From NCBI GenBank assembly GCA_027924645.1, contig BSBN01000254.1, positions 10,248,001-10,312,000 on the forward strand: a DNA stretch of 64,000 bases, read 5' to 3'. Numbering within the stretch: position 1 is the first letter of the stretch; the number at the start of each line of letters is the position of its first letter. Shown here piece by piece: positions 1 through 10,372 of the stretch. The DNA is from Cunninghamia lanceolata (taxonomy: Eukaryota > Streptophyta > Pinopsida > Cupressales > Cupressaceae). Both the position numbers and the translations under genes were made by a program. A model generated the notes under the pieces. The model did no database searches, was not told the origin of the DNA, and was given only the letters and a program-made list of their open reading frames with translations.

Positions 1-3000
1 GCCAAAATTCAGCTAGAGTTGAAAGAGCTTGCAGACTTCATTATTCTTCGAGGCATGGATTTATCTTTTTTTCAGAAGGAGAAACTCTTGAGAGCAGAAC
101 TGGAAGAGATTTTGAAACGGGAAGAAATTTTTTGGAGACAGCGTTCTAAGGAGTTATGGCTCAAAGAGGGAGATAAAAACACATCTTTCTTTCACCTGTC
201 AGCCAAGGTGAGAGCTAGCGCCAACTTTATAAAATCCATTCACCTGGAAGATGGCTAGGTCTGCTCCGAACAGACTGATATTCTCCTTGCAGCCCAAAAC
301 GTTTTTGCAAACCTTCTCTCTAGCCAGGTATATCAGCGGGATAAAGGTCTACAGGTTTGTAATCTCATCCCAAAGGTAATCCAGGATTTTCATAATAGGG
401 AAATCTTAAAACCATTCTCTTTAGAAGAAGTTAAAACGGCGGTTTTCTCTTTGGCGGGAGAGAGAGCGCCGGGTCCTGATGGTTGGACGGGGTTATTCTT
501 CCAAAAATGTTGGGATATGGTTGGATGGGATGTTTTTCTGGTTGTAGAAGAATCCAGAAAAGCTAAGAATGTGCTAAAGGAATTCAAGTCGACCTGCATA
601 ATGCTTATTCCAAAAACAAGCTTTCCTCAAACCTTTGAAGATTTCAGACCTATCTCCTTATGTAACTTCATCTATAAGATCATTTCAAAGGCTCTAGCGA
701 TCAAATTATCCCCCATGATGAAGGAAATCATTTCTAGTGAACAAGGGGGATTTGTCCCAAGTAAAGAGACCATGGAGGGCGCCATTCTAACACATGAAAT
801 TTTGCATTCAGTAAATAAGGATAAGCAGCAAGCCATGGTTGTGAAGTTAGATATGTCAAAGGCCTATGACAGAGTGAACTGGGGTTTTCTATTTGATATC
901 CTTTTGCAAATGGGTTTCTCTAAAGCAATGGTTAGATGGATCAAATCTTGCCTCTCAGGGTTCCAAGCTTCAGTGTTAATCAATGGATAGGAGTCCGGTT
1001 CTTTTGAACCTTCTCGAGGATTAAAACAAGGAGACCCTCTTTCTCCTTATCTGTTTATCATCATGACAGAAGCTCTTACATGGTCCATAAAAGAAGCAAA
1101 GAGAAGGTCAGAATGGCAAGGCATTAAAATAAAAGGTATTCATGAGGCCTTCACCCATGCCTTGTTTGCAGATGATACCATCCTCTTTGGCCAAGCTTCG
1201 CTCCGAGAAGCCAGATCTATGATGAATACCATCAACTCATACTACTGCGCCTCAGGACAGCTAGTGAATTTTTCTAAATCTATGGTCTTCTTCCAGAATG
1301 TTCCTTTGCTACTTCGAAAGCTGATCAAAGTCACCCTCAAACTTGAATCTCAGGTGCTACCAGGAAGCTATCTCGGTCTTCCTCTGTTCTTGGGCAGATA
1401 TAAAAATACATTATGGGGTAAGGTGTTAAAGAATTTGGACACAAAACTGGCCAAATGGAAAGGGCGACATCTTTCTCTAGCAGGACGTATAGTTTTGATT
1501 AAAGCAGTTCTATCTGCGGTGCCAGTTTACATGATGTCAGCTTTTCATATTCCAAAAGGTATTAGTGCCAAAATTGATGGTCTTTGTAGAAAATTCCTTT
1601 GGCAGGGCTCCCTTGAGAAGAAGAAATTACATTTACTGGCCTGGGATAAGGTTTGTAAACCCAAGGAGGAAGGCGGCTCTGGTATCCTGGATATCCAAGT
1701 TTAAAATCAAGCTCTTGGGGCCAAATTGGCGTGGAGCATGTATTCTAAACCTAATTCCATGTGGGTCCAGTTAATGAAAGCCAAATATCTTGATTCGATG
1801 GATAATGAGAGGATCTTTACAGTGCTTAATCCTCCCAAGGGGTCCACTATATGGAATTTTTTAGTAAGAAGTAGAGACCTCCTTCAGTCCAACCTCATGT
1901 GGATCATACACAATGGTGAAAAGGCTAATTTTTGGCTTGACTCCTGGGGTGGTGGATCGCCGTTGTCTAAGGTATCTGAGCTGTCTGAGGCTCGTCTTTT
2001 CCTTCAATCTACTTGGGGCCATAAGGTTAAAGATTACTGGCAGGTGGTTAGGGTGGGGCCTTTAGTTTCAGTTGTCTAGAAAAGCTTTCAGAATTGTAAT
2101 TTTCCAAGTTCGCAAAAAGCAACACTTAGATGTCTCCTTGATAAAAGGCTAGTGCTGGTTTCCAGTTTGGTGGATGAAGTGATTTGGACTGCGGCAAGTT
2201 CAGGATCCTACTCTGTTAAAGAAGGATATAAATTAGGTGTACAGAAAGCTACTTCAGGCTGGCCTTCGAAGTTGTGCTGGGGGAAGTCTATTCTTCCTAA
2301 AGCAGGAGCGTTCACCTGGTGTGCGCTTCATTATAAGATACTTACAGGTGACCGAATTAAAAGAATAGGACTGGGGTCCAATTTCTCGTGTGTGCTTTGT
2401 GGTTGTGAGGAGGAATCTATAGACCACGTCTTGCTACAGTGCTCTTTCAGTAGAACTTGTTGGACCTGGTTCTTCAAAAAGATAAAGTGGTGCAGTCCCC
2501 TCTCCAAATCCTTATTTTTTATGTTTAAAAACTGGCCCCGTTGGACTGGCAATTCTACTTTAGCTTGTTTATGGGAATTAGGCCCTTTGATTATAATCTG
2601 GCATATCTGGTGGGAGAGGAATTTGTGCATTTTTAGAAAGGAAGCTCGATCGACGTCTCAAGTCTGTGATAAACTTGAAGCTACTTTAGCGGAACAGGTA
2701 GTGGCTCATCTTCGATCCAGTAATTCCTCCACATTGGTCTGGTCTAAATGGGATGAGGAAATCAGCTCGCTTTGGCCCTCAGTCAGCTTCAAGGGCCTTG
2801 GAATCTCTTCCGGAGCCTTTAAGATCCCCATAAATAGAGACAGAGTTAAATGGACTCCACCGTCCTCCCCTTTCTGCAAGCTCAACATTGACGGGGCATG
2901 CCGAGGGAATCCTGGCCCTTCTGGAACGGGGTGCGTCTTCTGAGATTTTAATCGATCTCTACTTGCAGCTAAGTCAACCAAATTACCCCCAGGTACCAAT

Positions 3001-3348
3001 AACGAAGCAGAAGCTTGGGCTCTAGTTCATGGTCTTACTCTGGCCCTTGAAAAAGGTGTAAGGAATGTGTGGATTGAGGGGGACTCCCTGATCGTAATAA
3101 ACGCCATCAAAGGTAGAGGGATAGATAATTGGAAGCTAAATTACATTCTTAATCTGGCTAAACCCCTGCTGAGCAGATTTGATGATTTTTTCATCTCTCA
3201 CACCCTACGGGAAGGCAACAGGGTGGCGGACTTTCTAGCTAATGTAGCTATTGACAGTGAGTCTGCACACGTTCTTTTCCCATCTGGCGATCATCTTCTG
3301 ACTACCCGTTTAACCTCTTTCCTGTCGGATGACATGGAAGCTGAGTAA
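1..3348 (+). pseudogene. LINE ORF2 (endonuclease part missing): RT, zf-RVT, RNase H
   Basis: ORF2 protein of a plant LINE; it would copy the element RNA at the nicked target. The whole stretch is one phase. The linker ends in WLKEGDKNTSFFH (~160-195). The RT shows the first catalytic Asp in KLDMSKAYDRV (Asp 850-852), GLKQGDPLSP (~1021-1050) and the FADD box (1165-1176). A zf-RVT domain with CVLC and DHVLLQC lies at ~2390-2440. RNase H spans ~2880-3260 and keeps its acidic residues: NIDGA, NNEAEAWAL, EGDS and REGNRVAD. In-frame stops occur at 256 (TAG), 988 (TAG), 1702 (TAA), 2077 (TAG) and 2941 (TGA). I found no frameshift. The stop at 2941 sits where related proteins have Arg, as expected from CGA to TGA. 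Inactive but recent enough to keep its frame. Confidence 0.93.
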
Positions 3349-3858
3349 GGCTTGTACCTTTCCTTGGCTAATTACATCTTGGATTTCTGGTACGTTCAGG
3401 TGATCTGGGATGGCTCGTCTTGCGTAAGGAAGTGGACTCATTTATTTCAGCATTTACTTTTATGGACGGTCCTCTGGATTTGTGCGGGTGGTATTCTTTC
3501 TATTTCAAAAAGGGTATGGCTGCTTGAAGACAGCTCGGCCTGTGTCAAACGTCCCGTCTGCAAGCGAGCGATTGCGTATCCCCTCTAGCTTCTTGTTCAT
3601 TAATTGCTCTAGCCGTGCCAGATCTGCCCGGATCCTGTTTATTCCTTGATAGCGCAACGGCATATTCGCTTCACACGCTCCTTCCCAAATAGGACATGCT
3701 ACTTTTGCCACCTGGCTCTTCTCTAGCTGAGTACATACTCTGCATTTTGTGCAGATGATAAGAGCACCTTATTTCTTTTCTACCTGCCTTCAGTTTCATT
3801 TGTTTTAGCTTTCTTTTTCTCTGGCTCTCCTAGCATTTTTGGCTACTGGTGTCCGGTG
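3349..3858 (+). other. spacer between LINE ORF2 and the downstream ORF
   Basis: About 510 bases follow the RNase H stop. The ORF2 phase stays open as far as a TAG at 3586, then several stops follow (3601, 3610 and further). The 3352-3588 part could be an old C-terminal extension of ORF2, but I recognise no domain in it. No other gene seen. Confidence 0.5.
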
Positions 3859-4536
3859 ATGGCAGACACACGGTTGAATCAGCGGTTGTTCTTTCCCTCT
3901 CTCGACTGGGAACCGGAGATATGAGGGCGGGTGAAGGCAATTGACCTCATGACCTTGATCGATTCCGACTGCACTCTTATGCAGTTTGCAGTCCGAAACA
4001 TTGTGGGACATGCGTGGATCTGAGGATTCGAGGGGCGGGTTTTAAATTTCTTAGATGTTGTCTTGCAGCTCCTTTCCAATATTATGGACCTTGTTATGGA
4101 TGGGGGTTATGTCCATTCCCTTGCGGCAGGTTTATTTTTTAAGAACATCTATACAGTGGAAAGATGGGAGGCGGCTGTGTCTCACTATAAACTGGAGAAT
4201 GGCGACGCCCTCATTGGTGGGCTTTTCAACCTCATAGCTCTGCGTACTTCCCCCCTGCAGCAGGCGATCTACAGGGCTTTGCAGTCCAGTTTAAAGTCAC
4301 TGTGTAGTGTAGAGATTGATGATGCGCTTCGGGCCTTTAGTTTTTCTTTTTCCAAAAAATGGTCTGAGCGCATTAAGGATGTTTTCACAGCAGTTCGGTT
4401 CCTAAGTATACATGCTTCTGATCTGGCGCCGGGGATGCCCTTGTATGCATTGCCAGAGTTGGCAGAGGGTGAGGAGGACATGGTTTCGGTGGACATGGAC
4501 GAAAGAAACTTGCCAGCTGCTCCGCCAGCGGTGTAA
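3859..4536 (+). pseudogene. downstream ORF of the LINE (unknown protein, ~225 codons)
   Basis: Reading from ATG at 3859 gives about 225 codons to TAA at 4534-4536, broken only by two TGA codons (3922, 4021). Both could be CGA (Arg) changed by deamination. The phase equals that of ORF2. The product starts MADTRLNQRLFFPSLDWEPE, has a hydrophobic middle (FLDVVLQLLSNIMDLVMDGG at ~4040-4100), a helical-looking centre and an acidic tail ending ERNLPAAPPAV. I recognise no family. It lies between RNase H and the poly(A) tail of the same LINE, so it travelled with the element. It may be a third LINE ORF or a transduced host exon. That it was once coding is inferred from length, composition and the two-TGA pattern. 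Confidence 0.55.
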
Positions 4537-4954
4537 TGCAGTCGGCTGTGGTGAGTGGTTCTGTTTGTTTTGTTTGCTTGCCCTGGTGACATTGCTACGG
4601 GTGCGTCCTCGTGTATGGCTTGGTGTTTCTTTGTCTGAGGGGTGGGATGGTGTTTTTTTGGTGGTGGGGTGTCTGGTTGGTTGTCTCTGCTCTTTTTGTT
4701 CGGCGGTACGGGGTTGGCTGCGGGTGGTGTTCAGTTGGGGGGCATGGTTGGGTTCCTTGGGGTTGGATGTCTGTTGGTGGATGGGTGTCTAAAGGCAGTT
4801 CCCTGTATGTTTTGCTGCGTTCTTATTCCTTTCTCTGTCTATCTGGTCTCGACAGGGCCTTGTTTTGTATTTCTCAGTTTATTCTCAGTCTTATGATTGT
4901 TATCTCTTGTAAAAACTCTTTTAATTATATGGTGCCCCATCACCTTTTTCTGTT
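4537..4954 (+). other. G/T-rich LINE 3' untranslated region
   Basis: The plus strand is strikingly rich in G and T between about 4600 and 4800, with repeated runs of three to six G (about 4638-4650, 4668-4676, 4707-4765), then a pyrimidine-rich stretch up to the poly(A) tail. Runs of this spacing can form a G-quadruplex in the RNA or non-template strand. Mammalian L1 elements have a G-rich 3' UTR; whether this is the same feature is inference. Open frames here (for example 4611-4982) come from the biased composition. Confidence 0.6.
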
Positions 4955-4970
4955 AAAAAAAAAAAAAAAA
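4955..4970 (+). repeat. poly(A) tail of the LINE
   Basis: Sixteen consecutive A end the LINE. Sequence after 4970 belongs to an unrelated-orientation LINE scrap, which marks this as the 3' insertion junction. Confidence 0.85.
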
Positions 4971-5500
4971 GACAATTCTTAATTTTAAAATGTCTTGAAG
5001 TAGAGACTTTTGTTCCTGAGGAAAATCACAGTCATCTATACTCCTCCATTTTGCTTTGTAGGGGTGGGGACCTAGCTCTGATTGACAGTAATCCTTGACC
5101 ATATTTTCCCAATGATGCTTAAGATATGTCTCCTCTTCCCTTACGTCTACTCTTAGGACATTTTTGGCCATCCATTCGAAGAGTCATCCAGAAAACTTGC
5201 TTTCACTCTATTGTGAATTATCCATGTTAGGTTTGGTAACAAAACTTCCCTACTCCTTATGATAAAATTCCACATCGAGGAACTCCTTGGAGGATTCTTT
5301 ACTGTAAAGATTCTCTCCGTCTTGTTGTTATCCAAATATTTAAATTGCATCAGCTCAGTCTGTTTAGAATTTGGTCTCTTAGACATGTTCAATGAAAGCT
5401 TTGCTCCTAAAACTTAGTTTTGTATCTTTTGATTTAATATCCCAGCCCCTCCTCACTATTTTGGTTTACAAACCTTTTCCAAAAAAATAAATAGATTCTC
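4971..5500 (-). pseudogene. old LINE ORF2 fragment
   Basis: Read on the minus strand, this matches the region between the RT and the zinc finger of plant LINE ORF2. Recognisable pieces are ERIFTVKNPPRSSSMWNFII and LTWIIHNRVKASF (~5390-5170), which resemble positions ~1810-1940 of the left LINE. The phase changes between 5153-5392 and 4953-5171, so it holds frameshifts as well as stops. It is older than the left LINE, which ends against it. Confidence 0.8.
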
Positions 5501-5609
5501 TTTTTATCAGTGGATCCTTGCTGAAGAAATTTTATCTTTACAAACATTTAAAATCATAGAATATTTAGAAAAATAAGACTAAATATCCAATTTAGAGAGC
5601 CAATACTTT

Positions 5610-5610
<1 letters not shown>

Positions 5611-5648
<38 letters not shown>
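5611..5648. repeat. (TAA)n microsatellite
   Basis: About twelve TAA/AAT units in an AT-rich setting between the LINE scrap and the 5755 repeat. Plain simple-sequence repeat. Confidence 0.95.
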
Positions 5649-5754
5649 TTTTTCTTTTTCTTTTAAGGACTCTAATATTCGCTAGACATTGTGTATTTGG
5701 CCACTGCTATGCTCAATTCTTCGTGGGCAACCTTGGCGATGGGTCACACCATGG

Positions 5755-5922
5755 GCCAATCCGTTCACCAAAAAAAAAAAGAAGAAAAAGAAAAACCTAT
5801 AAACTAAGGGCAGTTAGCTCAATCTGTCATCTCGCTTGCAAGTATCAGACAACAGCCGCTTGAACGATTGTGATTGCTATTAAACCGGTCCCACATTAAC
5901 AAAGACCTAAGTCCCACATAAA
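5755..5922. repeat. short copy of the sequence flanking the WRC ORF
   Basis: 5755-5889 matches 62849-63012 nearly base for base: an A/G-rich stretch, then the same sequence through attaaaccggt. It lacks 33 bases present at about 62915-62947. At 62849 the shared part runs on into the WRC ORF. Here it jumps straight to a caaagaccta..cccacataaata motif that at the right end of the window lies on the far side of that ORF (63976-64000). This copy is therefore the WRC locus with the ORF and its promoter removed, or the locus before the ORF was acquired. Confidence 0.75.
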
Positions 5923-6888
5923 TATGGAAGAGTTTAGAGAGCTAGCTTGTAATGTACATTTAGGTAGGGATTTAAGTCCACACATAAACAGCTGAGTGCA
6001 TAGCTATTTAGGCAAAGACCTAGGTCCCACATAAATAAATGGTGTTTGATTACAAAGTGAGTAGTTGTTTAGGTAAAGATTTAGGTCCCACATAATTAAT
6101 CGGTGTTTGACTACAACCCACCTAAATTTAATGTCTTCCTTACAATTAAATTTAAATGCTAGATTTGATATTCTTTATAAATAAATTTAACCACTATTTT
6201 GATTTCATAATTAACGATTATTTTTTATTGAATGTATTAAATAATAATTCCATATGAATTAAAGATATGATATTTTCACATCTATAGAGAAAACTTACGA
6301 GAATTTTTTGTCATAAGTTTTACAATAAATCATATAGACTTTATATAAGACTTGTAAATTATTTAATATTAAAAAAATATTAATTTTTTATGTTCTAAAA
6401 AACTATATATAAGATTATTAGATATATATAAGATTATTAGTAAGTATTTGTGTATTGAATATATTGTACTTCTTATTGTTATTAAAATATTGTTATATAA
6501 AATGACATTATTTGTAAGATTTGTATTAGTTAAATACATTATTTCTAATAAGAGAAAATTATTTTAAGAATTTTTTAAAATAAATTGTAAAATAATGTTT
6601 AAGTTTTTATGAATAAATTTAATTATATGAAAAAAAATTTAGACAATAGAATGAAATATTTAATTTGAAGGATTAATGATTTTTGTATTATTTAATCAAT
6701 TAAAATTTAGATTATATAGATATTTGTCTTTAGATAGTGGATTACAATATTATGAGGAAACATACACTCAAATTAAATGCCATCCTTATGTTAAGCTACC
6801 ACAAGTAGGGAATCTAGTCCCTCAAAGTCACCTAAAGGTAAATCCTAGGTCAATTTACCTTAAGGGATTGGAACCTTAGTGGATGGCT
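5923..6888. repeat. dispersed repeat R1, copy 1
   Basis: A ~966-bp block repeated at 42926-43869 with high similarity from TATGGAAGAG to GGATGGCT, differing by substitutions and small indels. The sequence is AT-rich, with several TTAGGTCCCACATAA-type motifs near the left end. I see no ORF, terminal inverted repeat or target duplication. It could be an LTR, a MITE-like element or part of a larger unit. The ORF 6676-6879 inside it has no recognised product. Confidence 0.85.
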
Positions 6889-9800
6889 CAAGTAACACAT
6901 CATCATCCTCACCAAGTGTGGGTTGAAAAATTCATACCCCATAGTTCTTCCTCAAACAACACAACCCAAGAGAAAAGCATAAAACTAGCAATAAGAGTTA
7001 TAGATCCAATAAGAGGTAGGCCAATGTCATCTAATTTTCTCTACACAAATTAAGAATATCCCAACCATTGAGGATAGATTCCCAACCTATAAAAACATCA
7101 TCATCAATCAAAGTATGTTTAATATTTATATATTTTTAAATTACACCCTTCTCTTTTGTAGCTCTATTTTTTTCTTTTAATTATTCTTGTATAATTATTG
7201 ATAATGATATTAATTTGATTAACTAAATCTTTTTTATTTTAATAATTTATTTTATAATTATTAATTATAATGCTAATTTTTAATGAAATTAATTGTGGAT
7301 TATAATTGAAATTAAAAGCATGTAAAAATTTCTACTTAGTTATGTCTCCATTGCACACTCAACTACTTAATATTTTGAAACTTGCATTTGCTCCCTTATC
7401 AAGGTAAAAATCTCTCTCTCCGAAAAATTTAAAACTCTAATTAATTTTTTTGATATTTTCAATATTGACTTTTAATTTTCTTTTGTATGAGTAACACATG
7501 TAATAGGTTCTTTTTAGTTGGTTATCTTTTCAACCCTTTATTAATTCTTTTGGAACTTGCACCTTTCTCCCTTATCTCATAAGAATGTTAAAATATCAAA
7601 TTGTCAATAGTAAATTACTTTTTTAGAATCTTAAAAGTTATTGATAAACTTTTTAGAATCTTATTACTTATTGATAAATGTTTATCTAAAAAAATCAAGA
7701 GATATATTCTTAAGTTATTTAATTTTTCTTTTAGAACTATTTTATTTACTACATACATATATGGACACAACTTTAAATGATTTTTTATGAATTATTTTGT
7801 TTCATTTATATTGTGTACTTAAGACTTATTTTTCCCTTTTGTATTTCACTTTTAATTTTACTTTTCCAAAATCCACCATTCATTATCTAGTAATTCATAT
7901 GTTTTGTTTTTACATTAGAAAATGTAGTAAATATTATGTACTTATATATTAATTTTTAATTGTTCATGCCTTTCGAAGGCTCAATCATCTCTTCTACATC
8001 TAAGGGCTCATGTTAGAAAATTATTAACCCAAATAAAAGCTAGAGAAATGTGGAGGATGTGTGAGAAGTCTAGAAAATTAAATTGGATTGTGGAGTAGTA
8101 AAATGCCATGAGTGGTACTAGAATTTACATAGAAAATGGGGAATTAATGAAAGAGACCACTTAGAAGAATTATGGTCTCCCATTCAAGGAATCAAGAAAA
8201 ATTCCCTAGAGATATAAACATGTAAGAGATGATATATATCTAATGGGAAAGTGGGTTCATATGGATCTAATGTAACGATTGAAGCTCTTTTGTCATGAAT
8301 ATATTTAATATATTAACACACAAGAAAAGAAATGACTCTCAAATCCTCATGTTATGATCTATCAAGTGAAGCAAACAACCTATATAAAGAAGAAATTGTT
8401 GATTTTCGAAACTACAAGCCCTCTTCTCTAGCATCATTTCTCAAGTTGAGACAAGACGAACACACTATCTTAGGCAAAGAGAACTACACATCAACAAGAG
8501 GATGATAAATTTGGGCCAATGCATGGGATTAGGGCTAATCCTATTTTTATTTAGGCTTTTGACACCTAGGGGATATTCCCTTAAGGTCTTAACACAAATA
8601 AGAACAAGAATTTGGTTACCATACCCTAATGACAACTAGCGGAAAGTATACTAGACCTCACCAAAAATAAATACAAGAAAGAAAACATATGCACCCAAGG
8701 ATATGAATTGATTATATTTCTTAACTTGAATCCCATTATATTTTATTACATTTATGCATATTGCATATTACAAACATAGCTCTCCATAGATCCATCTAAC
8801 ATGGACTCTCTAATTTTATTCATTACTGAAGTAATGAGCTATGTGGTAAATAATATTTGTACATGCATAAAACTCTTATGATATCACTCAAGTATAGTTG
8901 TTTTAAGATGATTCCAAAGTTATAAAACTAAATGGTTCATGGAGGAAAGACTAGACACTAAACTAAAATAGAAATTAAAAGTGTATCGTATATAAGGAGA
9001 TTGAATCCCAAACCAATTTGACCAATGCTTACTCCATTGGGTAACTAAGTCATAATCATGCAAGGTAGAAGATTATAGACCTATAGAGCATAATAGAACC
9101 AAATGTGCATATGCATTAAAATAAAAAATTACACTTCATGTAAATGGACATACTTAATAATTTGATCTCAATGTTGCAAGTACCCATGTGAGATAGGAAT
9201 AAGACCATTACAAAATAGTTTCTACTGAATTATAATGATACAATATTAATCTAACTCATGTTAAACTCATACCATCAAATGTGGCAAGAGAAGATCCAAA
9301 ACTAGGTTTGATCACCCTTTAAATAGTTATAAACTCCTATGCAGACATACCATTTACAACCATTATATTCATAAAATAATTCTCCTATGTGTTACAATGT
9401 GTATCATGTTCCCTTATAGACAAGACATGCCTCACTTGATGCCCTAGACCAACTTGAGACATGTACAATCAAGTCTAACCTCCAAGATTCCCACATGGCT
9501 ATGCTAGGAGAATGCAACTCTTGGGAAGAGAAATCTACCTAAGATTAGATGAGATTTGTCTAGCAAGAGTAAACATTCCATACCCTAATAATTTTAGGTG
9601 AGTAAAGGATATCCAACACTATGGAGAAACCAACCACCAGGTATAAAAAATAATCAAACTAACATTAAACTCATTTTCTTGGTGAGGAGGAGGTTTGAAA
9701 TGATAAAATCAACTAGAACTGGGAATAGAGCTCAAGCTAAATCATTTGAATTGTGTCCTAAGATAGTACACCTACAAATAACCCAAGGAGCAATGCTAAG

Positions 9801-10199
9801 GATAAGAAGACATGCCAACTGGCCATGAACTAGAAATAAATTTCATGTGTCTAAAATATCTTTGAGAAACACAGGAAGTGATAGGGTAGGTGGGTAGGTA
9901 AAATATTTGAACTTCATTTGAATATCCCTCAAACATGTGGAAATATAATAAATTAGATGGTAGATGTGGCATGGCAACTAATAAGATCACACTGAGATGA
10001 AGAAACACAAATCCATAAGAAAACTGAAGTCCACCACTAATATGCCACTGCAACAACATGTCTATCCACCATGAAGATACATATGACTTTGCCAATATCA
10101 CAATCATATTTATGTGAGCTTGATTCCATAAAAGCAAGAACATGTCTAGTTGTTGAGGTTGGCTAGCCATTTAGGGATATCATTTATATTGATCTCTCT
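6889..10199. other. AT-rich stretch without recognised genes
   Basis: Long AT-rich DNA with only short chance ORFs (for example 9598-9828 and 9796-10170). A segment at about 8010-8530 begins TGTTAGAAAATT and contains a TATATAAAG box followed by a leader-like sequence, so it may be an old LTR, but I found no partner copy in the window. Otherwise nothing is recognised. Confidence 0.5.
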
Positions 10200-10372
10200 T
10201 GAAGAGTGCATATGTGAAGCATGGTGTGGGGTGTGTGTTTTTTTGGACACATGTAGGATCCATTGGAGGAGCTTGATGTTGTTTTAGAAATGTTCATGGA
10301 AACATTGTAAGTGTATTAACATTTTCATTGCTAAAAAATAAATTGAGTGTGGATACTTTTATAGGTTGGTTT
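10200..10372 (+). mobile_element. left part of a copia LTR split by a nested element
   Basis: The sequence up to 10372 continues, after removal of the 10373-18078 insertion and one copy of its 5-bp duplication, into 18084 onward. There an LTR-like end is followed by a tRNA-Met-type primer site (18222-18233). The outer LTR's own start was not found, so its left limit here is arbitrary. Confidence 0.4.
10368..10372. repeat. target-site duplication GGTTT (left)
   Basis: Identical to 18079-18083 on the other side of the copia element, fixing both element ends. Confidence 0.9.

Larger units (their letters stand above)
1..4970 (+). mobile_element. L1-type LINE retrotransposon, 3' portion
   Basis: This is a non-LTR retrotransposon of the plant L1 type, running off the left edge of the window. 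In order it holds the C-terminal part of ORF2 (reverse transcriptase, zinc finger, RNase H; 1-3348), a spacer, a second reading frame in the same phase (3859-4536), a G/T-rich untranslated region and a 16-base poly(A) tail (4955-4970). The poly(A) tail directly abuts an older LINE fragment in the opposite orientation. The 5' end and any target-site duplication lie outside the window. Several nonsense codons make it inactive. Confidence 0.93.

Noticed and set aside
4412..4982. Several overlapping plus-strand frames in the LINE 3' UTR
   Set aside because: Trp/Gly/Val/Cys-rich products explained by the G/T-rich composition; they overlap each other and the poly(A) tail.
5923..6888. R1 as a solo LTR
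   Set aside because: Copy 1 could be read TG...CA, but copy 2 does not end in CA and neither has a target-site duplication; left unclassified.
8010..8530. An LTR with TATA box
   Set aside because: No partner LTR, primer site or polypurine tract could be matched to it; mentioned only as a possibility.
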